Positions 55,102 through 64,000 of a DNA stretch of 64,000 bases are shown piece after piece. Position numbers and translations under genes: made by a program. The notes under the pieces are model-generated. The model made no database searches. It saw nothing but the letters and a program-made list of their open reading frames with translations, and was not told where the DNA came from. Source of the DNA: Ottelia alismoides (taxonomy: Eukaryota > Streptophyta > Magnoliopsida > Alismatales > Hydrocharitaceae); assembly GCA_037367405.1 (NCBI GenBank), contig JAZKJV010001865.1, positions 496,001 to 560,000 on the forward strand, given 5' to 3'. How positions within the stretch are numbered: the stretch's first letter is position 1; each line of letters starts with the position of its first letter.

Positions 55102-56605
55102 ACAACAACAATAAAGCCTTTTCCCACAATTAAGTGGGGTCGGCTACATGGATTCTTCGCCTCCATTCAGATCTATCTTGGGTCAATCGCGGATTTCTAT
55201 CCAAAAAACTAAGATCCCTTCGTATAGTCTCTTTCCAACACTTCTTGGGCCGTCCTCGCCCTCTCTTAGCCGGCTCAACATCCCAACACTCGCATCTCCT
55301 AACCGGTGCATCAGTTGACCTTCTTTGCAAATGACCAAACCATCTTAAGCGGTTTTCTCGCATCTTATCCTCGATTGGAGCTACACCAACTTTCTTTCTG
55401 ATTGCATCATTCCGAATTCGGTCTTTACGTGTATGTCCACACATCTATCTTAGCATTTTCATTTCTGCTACAGTCATTCTCTGCACATGTCTATGGTTCA
55501 CAGGCCAACATTCAGAACCATAAAGCATAGCAGGTCTCACGGCTGCTTTGTAAAACTTTCCTTTAATTTTTAAAGGAATTTTCTTATCACAGAGAACAGC
55601 GGAGGCTCCTCTTCACTTTAGCCAGCCTGCATTTATTCTATTAGTAACATCTCCATCAATTTCCCCATCATGTTGCAAAATAGATCCCAAATATCTAAAA
55701 TAATCTCTCTTCTGAATGTTATCGTCACCAATCTTCACCTCGATTCCTTCACCATTGCTTCCATCAAAGGTGCGTTCCATATATTTCGTCTTAGCCCTAC
55801 TTATACGAAAACCTTTAGTCTCCAATGCATGTCTCCAAACCTCAAGCTTCTCATCTACTCCATCTCTAGTCTCGTCAATCAACACAATATCATCAGCAAA
55901 TAACATACACCAAGGTAACTCATCCTGAATGTGACTTGTCAACTCGTCCATAATCAAAGTAAAAAGAAATGGACTCAAAGCTGAACCTTAATGTAAACCA
56001 ATGTTGATATCAAAATAGTCAGTCTTCCCCGTCGGGGTCCTTACACAAGATAAAGCTCTATCATACATATCCTTTATGAGATTAATATATGGGACAGGTA
56101 CTTGTCTCTTCTCCAAAACTCTCCACAGTATCTCTCGTGGGACGGAATCATAAGCATTCTCCAAATCAAGAAAGATCATATGGAGATTCTTCCTTTTAGC
56201 TCTATAAATCTCCATTGTTCTCCTCAGCAAATGGATGGCTTCAATAGTTGAACGACCTGGCATGAATCCGAATTGGTTTTCTTTTACTTGGGAAACTTGC
56301 CTCAACCTTCTTTCGATCACACGTTCCCAAATTTTCATAGTGTGACTCATCAGCTTGATACCTCTGTAATTTGAACAATTTTGAATGTCTCCTTTGTTCT
56401 TATAAAGAGGCACCACGATACTCCTCCAATCTTCAGGCATTTTCTTGCTTCGCCAAATAACATTGAATAAATTCGTAAGCCAAGTCAAACCACGCTCACC
56501 TAAGACTTTCCATACTTCTACAGGGATGTCATCCGGTCCAATACCTTTCCCAGGTCTCATAACCTTCAAAGCCTCCTCTACTTCTTTTCTTTGTATTAGT
56601 CTATA
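55102..56605 (-). mobile_element. RTE LINE copy R1, 5'-truncated
   Basis: 3' end at 55102 with a GTT-type tail after CATGTAGCCGACCCC; 5' end truncated at about 56605. Holds RT in three frames: 55988-56569 (GIGPDDIPVEVWK, SNYRGIKLMSH, FMPGRSTIEAIHLLR, IFLDLENAYDSVPRE), 55613-55978 (LFTLIMDELTSH, LFADDIVLIDE, YFRYLGSI) and the C-terminus 55130-55444 ([25 protein letters not shown]). A stop replaces Gln after NIGLH, and two shifts break the rest. Inserted into R2 between the codons before MDELTN. Confidence 0.9.
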
Positions 56606-57298
56606 GCAAAGTAAAGGAGTTGACTCAAAGATGAACCTTAATGCAGACCGATGTTAAAATAGTTAGTCTTCCCAGACTTGATCCTTACACAAGATGAAGC
56701 TCGTCATGCATATCCTTCACAAGGTCAATGTCTAGGACCTCCAAAACTCTCCACAATATCTCCCTTGAGACTGAATCAAAAGCCTTCCCCAAGTCAATAA
56801 AAATCATATGGAGGTTCTTTCTAGCTCTATGATTCTCCATTGTTCTCCTCAACAAGTGAATAGCTTCAATAATTGAGCGACCTGGCATGAATCCGAATTC
56901 ATTTTTGGTTACTTTGGAAACTTGCCTCAACCTTCTTTCGATCACACATTCCCAAATTTTCATAATATGACTCATCAATTTACTACCTCTATAATTCAAA
57001 CAATTTTGAATGTCTCCTTTATTCTTATAAAAGGACACCACAATGCATCTCCTCCATTCTTCGGGCATTTTCTTCCTTCGTCAAATAATAATGAAAAAAT
57101 TTGTGAGCCAAGTCGAACCCTGTTCACCTAGAACTCTCCAAACTTCTATAGGAATGTCATAAGGTCCTACCCCTTTAGCAGGTTTCATAACCTTTAAAGC
57201 CTCCTCTGCTTCCTTACTTTGTATCCGTCTATAACTTGCACAATTCAGGTAGCATTCACTATTAGCAAGATCTCCCAAAGTAATTTGTTTACGCCAAT
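56606..57298 (-). pseudogene. RTE LINE copy R2, upstream RT segment
   Basis: Parallel to R1 but distinct: GVGPYDIPIEVWRVLGEQGS (57081-57190), NYRGSKLMSH, FMPGRSIIEAIHLLR and FIDLGKAFDSVSRE (56685-57068). Further upstream WRKQITLGDLANSE is the linker before RT. Ends at the gypsy scrap. Confidence 0.85.
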
Positions 57299-57512
57299 CC
57301 CCAATGAAGTACTATGACGAATGAACCCCTTATCCAGGAGTTCCTGCAGTTGTACCTTTAATCCACGTAACTCGACTGGTGTTATACGGCATGACGGAAT
57401 AGAGGGGTTAAGTATCAGGTATAAGAGAGATTTCAAATTCAATCTCTCGCTCAAGTGGTAATCCAGGTAGTTCATCTGAAAAAACATCAGGGAATTCCAC
57501 GTACTTTAGGCA
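57299..57512 (-). pseudogene. Ty3/gypsy RT N-terminal scrap
   Basis: The minus strand reads [30 protein letters not shown], then in another frame VELRGLKVQLQELLDKGFIR, the conserved stretch at the start of gypsy reverse transcriptase. Only about 210 bp remain, with one frameshift and truncation at the R2 junction. Confidence 0.88.
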
Positions 57513-58610
57513 CATATGAATTAGTTATTATCTTGAAAAGGATATAGTTAATTTATTTTAAACTAATTGTTGTTGCATATTTGGAGTAACAAATCATGGT
57601 CATTGATTGATAAACTTTTACAGTTCTCAATATCAATCCCAACCAGCCACCATCTTGCCATCAGCATAGGAAACTTAGTCTCGAGCGTAAATAACACCAA
57701 GACCCCCGCGGAAATGTCACCAGAAAAAGCAAGCCCGGCCCCCAGCTCCACCGGCCTAAACGAGGAGCAAACACTCGAACGTGAGAGCAAGGGATCACCG
57801 CTCCGACAGAGGGAAGAGAGAGGTTGGAGAAGCGGGTGGGGGTCCGTCCCGTCGATCCGAGCGAAGCAAGGGGCGGCTTTCACTGACCCGGTGACCACCC
57901 GGCGAAACCACATCTGTCAGATGTCCTTGCTTACTGGACTCTGCTTGACAAAGAAGCTCGTCTCCACATGAGAACTCCCAAAGCATCACGTGGATTGAGA
58001 TCCATGTGCATCCAACTAGTATAAAGGAAGGGTAGCCTTTGCCTTTAAAGACACACATAATTTCAAGAGGAATTAAACTCTCTTCATGCTCTCTCTCTCA
58101 TTCTTCACACGACAAGTCTCTCTCTCTCATTGTGGTCGTCCACCATGGAGCCCTAGAGAGAGTCGCCTTCATCGCCGCATCGTCATTATGCTGTCGGATT
58201 GTTTGTTCGTGGATGTTTGTTTCCTTCGGTGTGCCTCGCTCGTGAAGAAGACGTCGGATCTCATGAGACGAGATCAGGAGATTCACCGCTTGGATTATCA
58301 ACATGGACTACGAGGAGCACGCGTCTCATCAATGTGCTCGCAAGCGTCTCCTTCATCAGATCGGAATTGAGACAGGAGGTCTCTTCGTTTAGAGACTCGA
58401 TAACAACCACGCTTCAAGAGGTAAACCTAATACTTGTTTGTGGTTTAGATGAAACAATCCGAAAAGTGTTCTTGGATCATGTGGTTTCATCATTGAAAAT
58501 TTTTAAAAATCCCGCTGCTCGAGCAACTAGTACGACTAATTGCTCCGGATCGCATACGATGCGATGCTCATGCTTCCGTGATACGCTTAAGGATCTTACC
58601 ATATCCTTCA
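57513..58610 (+). repeat. LTR F: 3' portion of a family-A-like LTR with an insert
   Basis: LTR sequence at 57513-57612 and 57981-58610, ending ATATCCTTCA. It has TATAAAGG at about 58019-58026, a CT-rich tract and the conserved CTTGAGACAGGAGGTCTCTT stretch. No PBS follows, so this is a truncated or solo LTR. Sister to LTR D. Confidence 0.75.
57613..57980. other. GC-richer insert in LTR F, possibly organellar
   Basis: Replaces about 35 bp of LTR found in D. The plus strand is open across it (SPEKASPAPSSTGLNEEQTL, then TDPVTTRRNHICQMSLLTGL), and the minus strand is open too. Composition resembles plant mitochondrial DNA, but no mitochondrial gene is recognised, so the origin is open. Confidence 0.35.
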
Positions 58611-59170
58611 TTCTCCACCTCCACTTCCCCTGCTGAAGCACAACCCACCCTCGCCTGGGACTACTCTATTCGCCTCCCTCCTGCCAGACCCGACGTTCTT
58701 CCTCCCTCAGTTGAAGCCGCCAGAAAGCCTTCCGATTCCCGCAAGACCTCCCAACGTCGTCTCCAGCGGCGGTTGTCCGGGGCCTTCCACCGCATGGAAG
58801 CTCATCAACTGGGGCAACGATCCTCCCCCCCCCCCACTTGCGGTCCCCCAAGCACACCCCTCCCTGTTGCAGTCCTCCTCCTTCTTGCTATGCATGAAGC
58901 CGAGCCCCACGCATCTGCAGAGCCCCGCACCTCTCCTGAGCCACGCATCTCTCTTGGGCCCCGCGCTCCTCCTGCACAACCGTGACTCGCCGCCAAACCT
59001 TCATCGTCTGCCCGAAGTCACCTAGAGAGGAGATCCCTAGAGCTTCCCCTCGTGTCGCCTTCCGAACGAAATGGCTGAGCTCCCCCTGAGAAGAGAGCCC
59101 TAGAATTGCCCCCCGTGTTGCCTCCCGAACAAAGCGACATCTCCCTGAAACGAAAGCAATATCCATCATA
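58611..59170. other. C-rich sequence, origin unknown
   Basis: Pro/Ser-rich readings in two plus frames, an 11-12 C run near 58827-58838, and a tandem pair of about 60 bp at 59029-59153 (CCCTAGAGCTTCCCCTCGTG and a diverged copy). Looks like a 5' untranslated or low-complexity gag region of an element; no conserved motif. Confidence 0.35.
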
Positions 59171-59440
59171 TATTATAGTGTTAAGTATTATAAGTTAGTT
59201 ATAATATATAATATTAAAAATAAATAAGTAGAAGCGATAAACAAATCAAGAACAATAAACATGAAGAGCACGAAGATTTTATGTGGAACCCTATTCCCTA
59301 AGAAGCGGGATGAAATTACAGAAGGTCTCAAAGGGTTGGATCTTCTACTAGAATTTCTCATTGAGTACACGAGGTGTGTGGGCTTTTTATATAGCCCCGC
59401 AGATAGATTGGAGCTATGTCGCCCATCCATATGGGAATAA
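59171..59440. other. AT-rich segment, possible LTR scrap
   Basis: Contains AAGATTTTATGTGGAACC, resembling a phrase common in plant LTRs, and TTTTTATATAGCCC. No ends are identifiable. Confidence 0.3.
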
Positions 59441-60075
59441 ACATGAGTGGGAGGTAATTGGAAAGGATGTTGGCCCTAGTATGCAAAGCTAACTTTGCTC
59501 CCGGTGCTGACACCACTTGTGCCATTTGTGGTGGAGCTCAAAGACCTCATGCACCTTTTTTACTCCTGCGAATATACCTATCAGGTTTGAACTTCAGCTG
59601 AAAATGCGTGGGTTGATGTCACTTCACGTCAGAATTTTTGTAGTATTGTTGCAAACCAATTAGAAAATGCCAGATTTGAGATGTTGAGCCAGCTAAGGGA
59701 GGGCGAAGAAGGCCCAAGAAGTGTTGAAATAAGACTATCCGAAGGGATCTTAGTTATTTGGATCTAAGATCGAAAATGGCCCAAGATAGATCTGAATAGA
59801 GGCAAAGAATCCATGTAGCCGACCCTACTTAATGTGGGAAAAGTCTTTGTTGTTATATTGTTGCAAACCAATTCAGATCATCTAATGAGGTTTGGAGGCC
59901 AATAGTAACATTATAGGCTATTTGGTTGACACGTAATGGGGTTATTTTTGGAGTAAAGTGGTTTTATGTTGAAAATGTAATCCACCTAAGGTTGGTGGTT
60001 CTTGTAAGTTCTCCGCTTTAATATATTTGGGGTGAGACACCACCCCAGATGTTACCCCTTTTTTGGTTAAAAAAA
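59441..60075 (+). mobile_element. L1 LINE 3' scrap carrying RTE copy R3
   Basis: zf-RVT relics: KANFAPGADTTCAICGGAQR (59490-59545) and AIWLTRNGVIFGVKWF (59920-59970), ending in an A run at about 60068-60076. R3 splits it at 59662-59855. Confidence 0.7.
59662..59855 (+). mobile_element. RTE LINE copy R3, 194 bp, with 18-bp TSD
   Basis: A 5'-truncated RTE end: GRRRPKKCW-type codons, then CATGTAGCCGACCCTACTTA and TTTGTTGTTA. The flanks TATTGTTGCAAACCAATT at 59644-59661 and 59856-59873 are an exact 18-bp target duplication, the mark of target-primed insertion. Confidence 0.9.
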
Positions 60076-61554
60076 GAAGGGACCCAAGACCACCACAAGA
60101 AAACGGGATCTGCCTAAGGTTGGTAGTTCTTTGTTATTTTAAAAGATTACAAGGCCCTGTGTCCCTACTTTTGTATAAGATAGAAATTTGCTCATCAATT
60201 CACTTCATTTCCAAACCATTAAGCTCCACTTATATGGGTCCTGTTTAAGATCCATTGGAATCCTCTGAACTGGATGCATATCCACACAATGGGTTTAAAG
60301 AACTATATGTTACCATGTGTTCTAGTATTAGTTACAAGGATGGGGATAAAAAGTAAATGACCAGTTTTCCAACTATGTTATAGCAGTTGACAACATATAT
60401 AAACCTTCATGTGTAAATTCATGGTACAATTGTTTGTACTACTACCCAAGTACCCATATTCGGAATTAATGCACGTTCTAGCTTTAACTGACCAAAGATC
60501 TAGGCAAGTATACTGAAACAATGGCAATGCTATTAACATATCTAATACTGAAACGATCAATCTTTCAAGCATTAGCCCGTTAATGGATCACTTATCAATA
60601 TGCAATAGTTGAATCGATAGCTTTTTGTGGGAATGTGCTAGTCAAAACATATACATTTTGCTTTTGAAAACAATGCTTACAATGCTGAGAAACTCCCGTC
60701 CATTTGAATGAAAAGAAAATCTACAACAAGAGTGTCTGCTTAGAATCTTACTTTCCATTGTTGCCAAATACATTGCAAAATGGGAGCCCATTGCAGGTGT
60801 AATCAAATAAGCACCTAATGTATTACACCTGTATACAACAAAACATATAAAACGCTTAGCTACACCATATAGTTCTCAATGTGAAAATAGTATTCAACAC
60901 TAAGCAGACCATACCAGTCATTGAGGGGACTAAATACATGACTCTCGGGTGTAATAACCGCATGGTCTTTTTTAAGCACGCTTCTTGTGAAACCAGGCAA
61001 ATCTAAGCATGAAGGAAATAAAAATCAAACATCATAATATTACAGTGATAACAAAGTCTCGAAAAAAAACAGGAATATTTGACCATAACAAACAGAAAAT
61101 TCACAAGTACATTTTAACAAGGTTGGCATAGAAGATCAAACGTCCAACAATCTCTTAACCAAAAAAAGCCCTCATGTGAGAAGATTTGCAAAAACTATAC
61201 AATCCAGAGAACATTTTGGCATATGAAACTTTTTAAAAGGAGAACAAGAACGTATAAATAAAATATAAATAGTATTTCACGAACGGAAACGGGATAAGGA
61301 TACATGTCAAATTTATTAAGAGGCCAAACGGAAGAAGATTGTCGGTATTGAGGTAGATTCTCCGTGCAGGAAGTCAGTAGCTGTTACTATTTTGTTTATT
61401 GAAAGAGAGGTCTACAAGTTGTTACTCTAGTAAATGTTTCTCAGTATCGAAGCAGCGAAACTTAGCATTCTAAACTCACTTCTCGACCATGTATTCGTTT
61501 CTACAACGTTTAGTCTTTAGTGTTAGCAGTGATCGGAGGTAAAAGTCATTGGTA
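60076..61554. other. No recognisable feature
   Basis: AT-rich DNA unique within the window. It has no frame above about 65 codons and no domain motif. A 9-bp inverted repeat AGGTGTAAT/ATTACACCT is at about 60795-60831. A host intron or intergenic spacer is possible. Confidence 0.5.
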
Positions 61555-61690
61555 TGTGTGGAAAGGAAAATAATTACTTTTTATTCATGAGATTATAGGG
61601 CACTCTTATATAGAAAGGAGAAATTCTAGAGAGCAAATTATATAATAAAGACAAAAGAAAAAGAAACATACATAAGACATAAGAAGATAT
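61555..61690 (-). repeat. Copia-B-type LTR, minus
   Basis: The minus strand carries TTTCTCCTTTCTATATAAGA in the position of the B-family TATA region and ends TTTCCACACA. It is not followed by a PBS. Confidence 0.6.
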
Positions 61691-61836
61691 ATGCATATAT
61701 ATATTTATTTCTTCGTACTATTTATTTACTTTTCTATTCTTTTGTCCAGCATATGTAATCTACTCATAGGTCTCTCCTATATATAAGAGAGCCCAGGGTT
61801 CAAGTAATAGAATAACTTTCACTCTTTTTCCCAAGA
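61691..61836 (+). repeat. Copia-B-type LTR, plus, head-to-head with the former
   Basis: CTCTCCTATATATAAGAGAG at 61773-61792 and the end TTTTTCCCAAGA directly before a PBS. Its start abuts the minus LTR near 61690. Confidence 0.65.
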
Positions 61837-61848
61837 TGGTATCAGAGC
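61837..61848 (+). other. Primer-binding site
   Basis: TGGTATCAGAGC directly after the plus LTR; the leader (GGCGACGCTGGAGC) is soon lost in AT-rich sequence, so the element is otherwise deleted. Confidence 0.85.
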
Positions 61849-62951
61849 GGCGACGCTGGAGCTCTCGTACCCTGACCCTAATGATGAATCCATAATTCAA
61901 CATCTTTATTCTTTTATTTTAGCTAAAATCAACACCTGTATATATTCATTAATTATTATTTATTATTCAACCTTGAATTCGTAATATTATATATTTATCT
62001 TTTATTTACATCAAAATAAAAGAATAAAGAAGAAAAGAAAAGAAATAAAGAATGATGTATTTATAAAATATGCAGACTGACCCAAACTCCGAGACCAGGC
62101 CAAGCATTGGAATGGTCGACCAGGAATAAAGTAGGGGGAATATAGGGACCATAACTTATATAATTCAAGAAAAACCAATTCTCACTTGTACAAATTCTCC
62201 ATTATTTATCTTGCAAATATCTTGTACTATTTTATTCATCAATAAAACAACCTCAAATAAAAATATTTCCTTCTTGAAAGTTGTTAATAATATATAATAC
62301 TTTATAAAAATATCACAAAATATTTAATAAATAAATACAATGAACCGAAAAAGTCATAAAATCCAACTTCTCAGGTTCATAACTATTTATAGAAAACTCC
62401 AAATCAATTAAACTCACTTTAGACTTTGTTTTATAACAAAGACTATTTATTAAAAATACCAAAAAATCGTGGAATAAATCGTGTGAGTTTTGGCGTTTGG
62501 ACCCCTTTTGTATATATATACATTATGTATATAAAACTTCTTTATTTGCTATTGAATTATTCCTAACTCCAATTAACTTGATTCTTTTTCTAAATTGTTT
62601 AAAAAAATCACTAGAAAATATAAAAAAATATAACTTAAAAATAATTGTGAATAGATACCAACAAATCTCAAAATTTAAAAGCAATAAAGCATAACTTCCT
62701 AACCTCATACCTCGGCCATATGAACTCCGATTTGGGTGTACTTACTTTTAAAGTTCATTTTGTAAAATTATCTATCAAATGAAAATGGTTTCATTGAAAT
62801 CGGATTTAATATGCAAAAAAAGTAGATTTTGGGACCCTATTGGTATACTTGTACATATGTATATATATATATATATATTGTATATATTTTTATTTATTCA
62901 TGTATTTTCTATTATATTTTTGTACATATTGTGTTTCAAAATATTAGTAAA
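61849..62951. other. AT-rich stretch with (TA)n, no gene
   Basis: About 1.1 kb of AT-rich DNA without a convincing frame. It has poly-A/T runs and a (TA)n tract at about 62859-62879. Around 62700-62810 a CGGCCATATGAACTCCGATT phrase typical of plant LTR or intergenic repeats is seen. Confidence 0.5.
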
Positions 62952-63099
62952 TGTTGATATATTTACATCTATTTATCTTTACTTTGTAATTTTCTATTTC
63001 TTTCGTGTCTTTATGTAATTTTTCCTTAAAGCTTTTCTCCTATATAAGAGAGCTCTAGGGCTACGATGAATACAACTTTACATTTCAATCCTGTCCACA
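62952..63099 (+). repeat. Copia-E 5' LTR (148 bp)
   Basis: Starts TGTTGATAT and ends CTGTCCACA, with TCTCCTATATAAGAGAG at about 63036-63052. Length and layout match B1 and B2 LTRs. Confidence 0.85.
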
Positions 63100-63550
63100 T
63101 GGTATCAGAGCGACGGTCTTAGACCGGAGCTTGTGCCTTAGAATTCCTACCCCACCTAAAACCCTAGCGCATCCTCGCACCGACGCCGTCGCCGACATCT
63201 GTGCAACAGCGGCAGCCACAGTCGCCGCCACCAGAAAGCAGCAACAGAGGCTACAACCATCGCCGACTGTCGTCGATCATCAAGGGGGTCGCCGGCGGCC
63301 AAGCTTGCCATCGTCGGCAGCCTGATTCTGGAAGGATTGGCACACCCCCTTTATCGTGAGTCCTTCCAAGTCTCATTTGGTTCCTAAGGTGTGGTTTTTT
63401 ATCCGCTAAAACCATCCTAGGTACTTAAAGAAGCCTCTAGTGGATGGAAGAGGTTGTGGCATGAGTCTACACCACAACCGTCTTCCTATATGTTTGTGTA
63501 GACATTGTTAATCCAGTTTGCAACCCCAGTCTTGGAGATTGTTGTCGTCA
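63100..63550 (+). other. Copia-E primer-binding site and leader
   Basis: PBS TGGTATCAGAGC at 63100-63111 followed by GACGGTCTTAGACCGGAGC, shared with B1 and B2. The leader includes a GC-rich part (63160-63320) and the GTCTACACCACAACC block also present in B2. Confidence 0.85.
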
Positions 63551-64000
63551 TGTCAGACATCAAAGCAGATATTCCATCCCTGGGAGCCTTCAAAGTTCCA
63601 GCACCCATCGTAAAGATGGATGGAACGAACTATGAACTACGGGCCATGCAGTTCATGAGCATAATGCAATGTAATGGTAAGATCATATCCTCACACAGGA
63701 GGAACCTGGTGAAAAGACTGGGGCTAACACCTCATAGGAGACAGACGACGCATATGCACGTGTGTGGCTTTATGGGACTCTGTCTATGGAGATAGCCAAC
63801 GATATACTGAGTCAACCTACGGTGAAGGCTATGTGGGACATTCTCGCCGCTACGTACTCTCCGACGAAGAACGAGTCGAAGATTCTGCAACTTCAGCATG
63901 ACATCTTTACGTTGAAGCAGAATGGTCATCCTCTCCATACCCTTTACACTTCTCTAAGGGGTATGTTTGAGAAGTTGCATGGTTACATTCCCTTGACTGT
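63551..64000 (+). pseudogene. Copia-E gag, N-terminal part
   Basis: ATG at 63551 starts MSDIKADIPSLGAF and KMDGTNYELR. A 1-bp deletion near 63680 shifts the frame, and a TAG at 63735-63737 replaces the Trp seen in relatives. The shifted frame then reads DDAYARVWLYGTLSMEIAND, QLQHDIFTLKQNG and LRGMFEKLHGYIPLT to the window end. UBN2-type gag, same family as B1 and B2. Confidence 0.9.

Noticed and set aside
60076..61554. Host gene in the unique stretch
   Set aside because: No frame of useful length, no domain motif and no convincing exon series on either strand.

Overview
The window is intergenic DNA of a flowering plant and consists almost entirely of transposable elements inserted into one another. 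Evidence for a plant is the run of Ty1/copia elements whose primer-binding sites match the initiator tRNA-Met 3' end (TGGTATCAGAGC), L1-type LINEs with a C-terminal zf-RVT domain, and RTE LINEs with the plant RTE 3' end (a CATGTAGCCGACCCC-like block, then GTT repeats). No intact host gene, rRNA, CRISPR array or prokaryotic operon is visible. The species cannot be told from the sequence.

Layout, with names used below. Copia family A has unusually long LTRs (about 2.5 kb): A1 (1181-11877, +), A2 (13181-27477, +, old and partly duplicated), A3 (42810-54385, -), and LTR pieces D (12441-12586 plus 35818-36664) and F (57513-58610). Copia family B has LTRs of about 146 bp: B1 (1-12379, -), B2 (38389-54714, -, perfect 5-bp target duplication), E (62952 to window end, +) and LTR pieces at 61555-61836. 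Copia C (-) is split between 12587-13180 and 27478-about 30240. G (15204-17806, +) is a small non-autonomous LTR element. There is a GC-rich L1 LINE (about 30541-35817, +), L1 3' scraps (37318-37490, 59441-60075), three RTE LINE copies (R1, R2, R3) and a Ty3/gypsy scrap (57299-57512).

Order of insertion from interruptions: LTR D was hit by C and by a tRNA-like SINE head; C was hit by A2 and by the L1; A2's LTR was hit by G; B1, sitting in the SINE-like sequence, was hit by A1. On the right, RTE copy R2 was hit by R1 and B2, and B2's leader was hit by A3. All polyproteins are broken. A1 (three stops, one 1-bp deletion) and A3 (one stop, one 2-bp slippage) are nearest to intact, and both measure 1306 codons once their indels are allowed for.

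No accessory gene system of a new kind is present. The most interesting signals lie in family A: (1) the U3 of its long LTR is packed with more than 20 short perfect hairpins, some keeping pairing through compensatory changes between subfamilies; (2) a 5' splice-site-like sequence in the LTR pairs with an acceptor-like sequence 1.9 kb downstream, just before the gag ATG; (3) a 125-nt leader block with inverted ends is kept in all three copies; (4) in A3 the PBS region has been replaced by 1.18 kb copied from B2, with microhomology at both joins.
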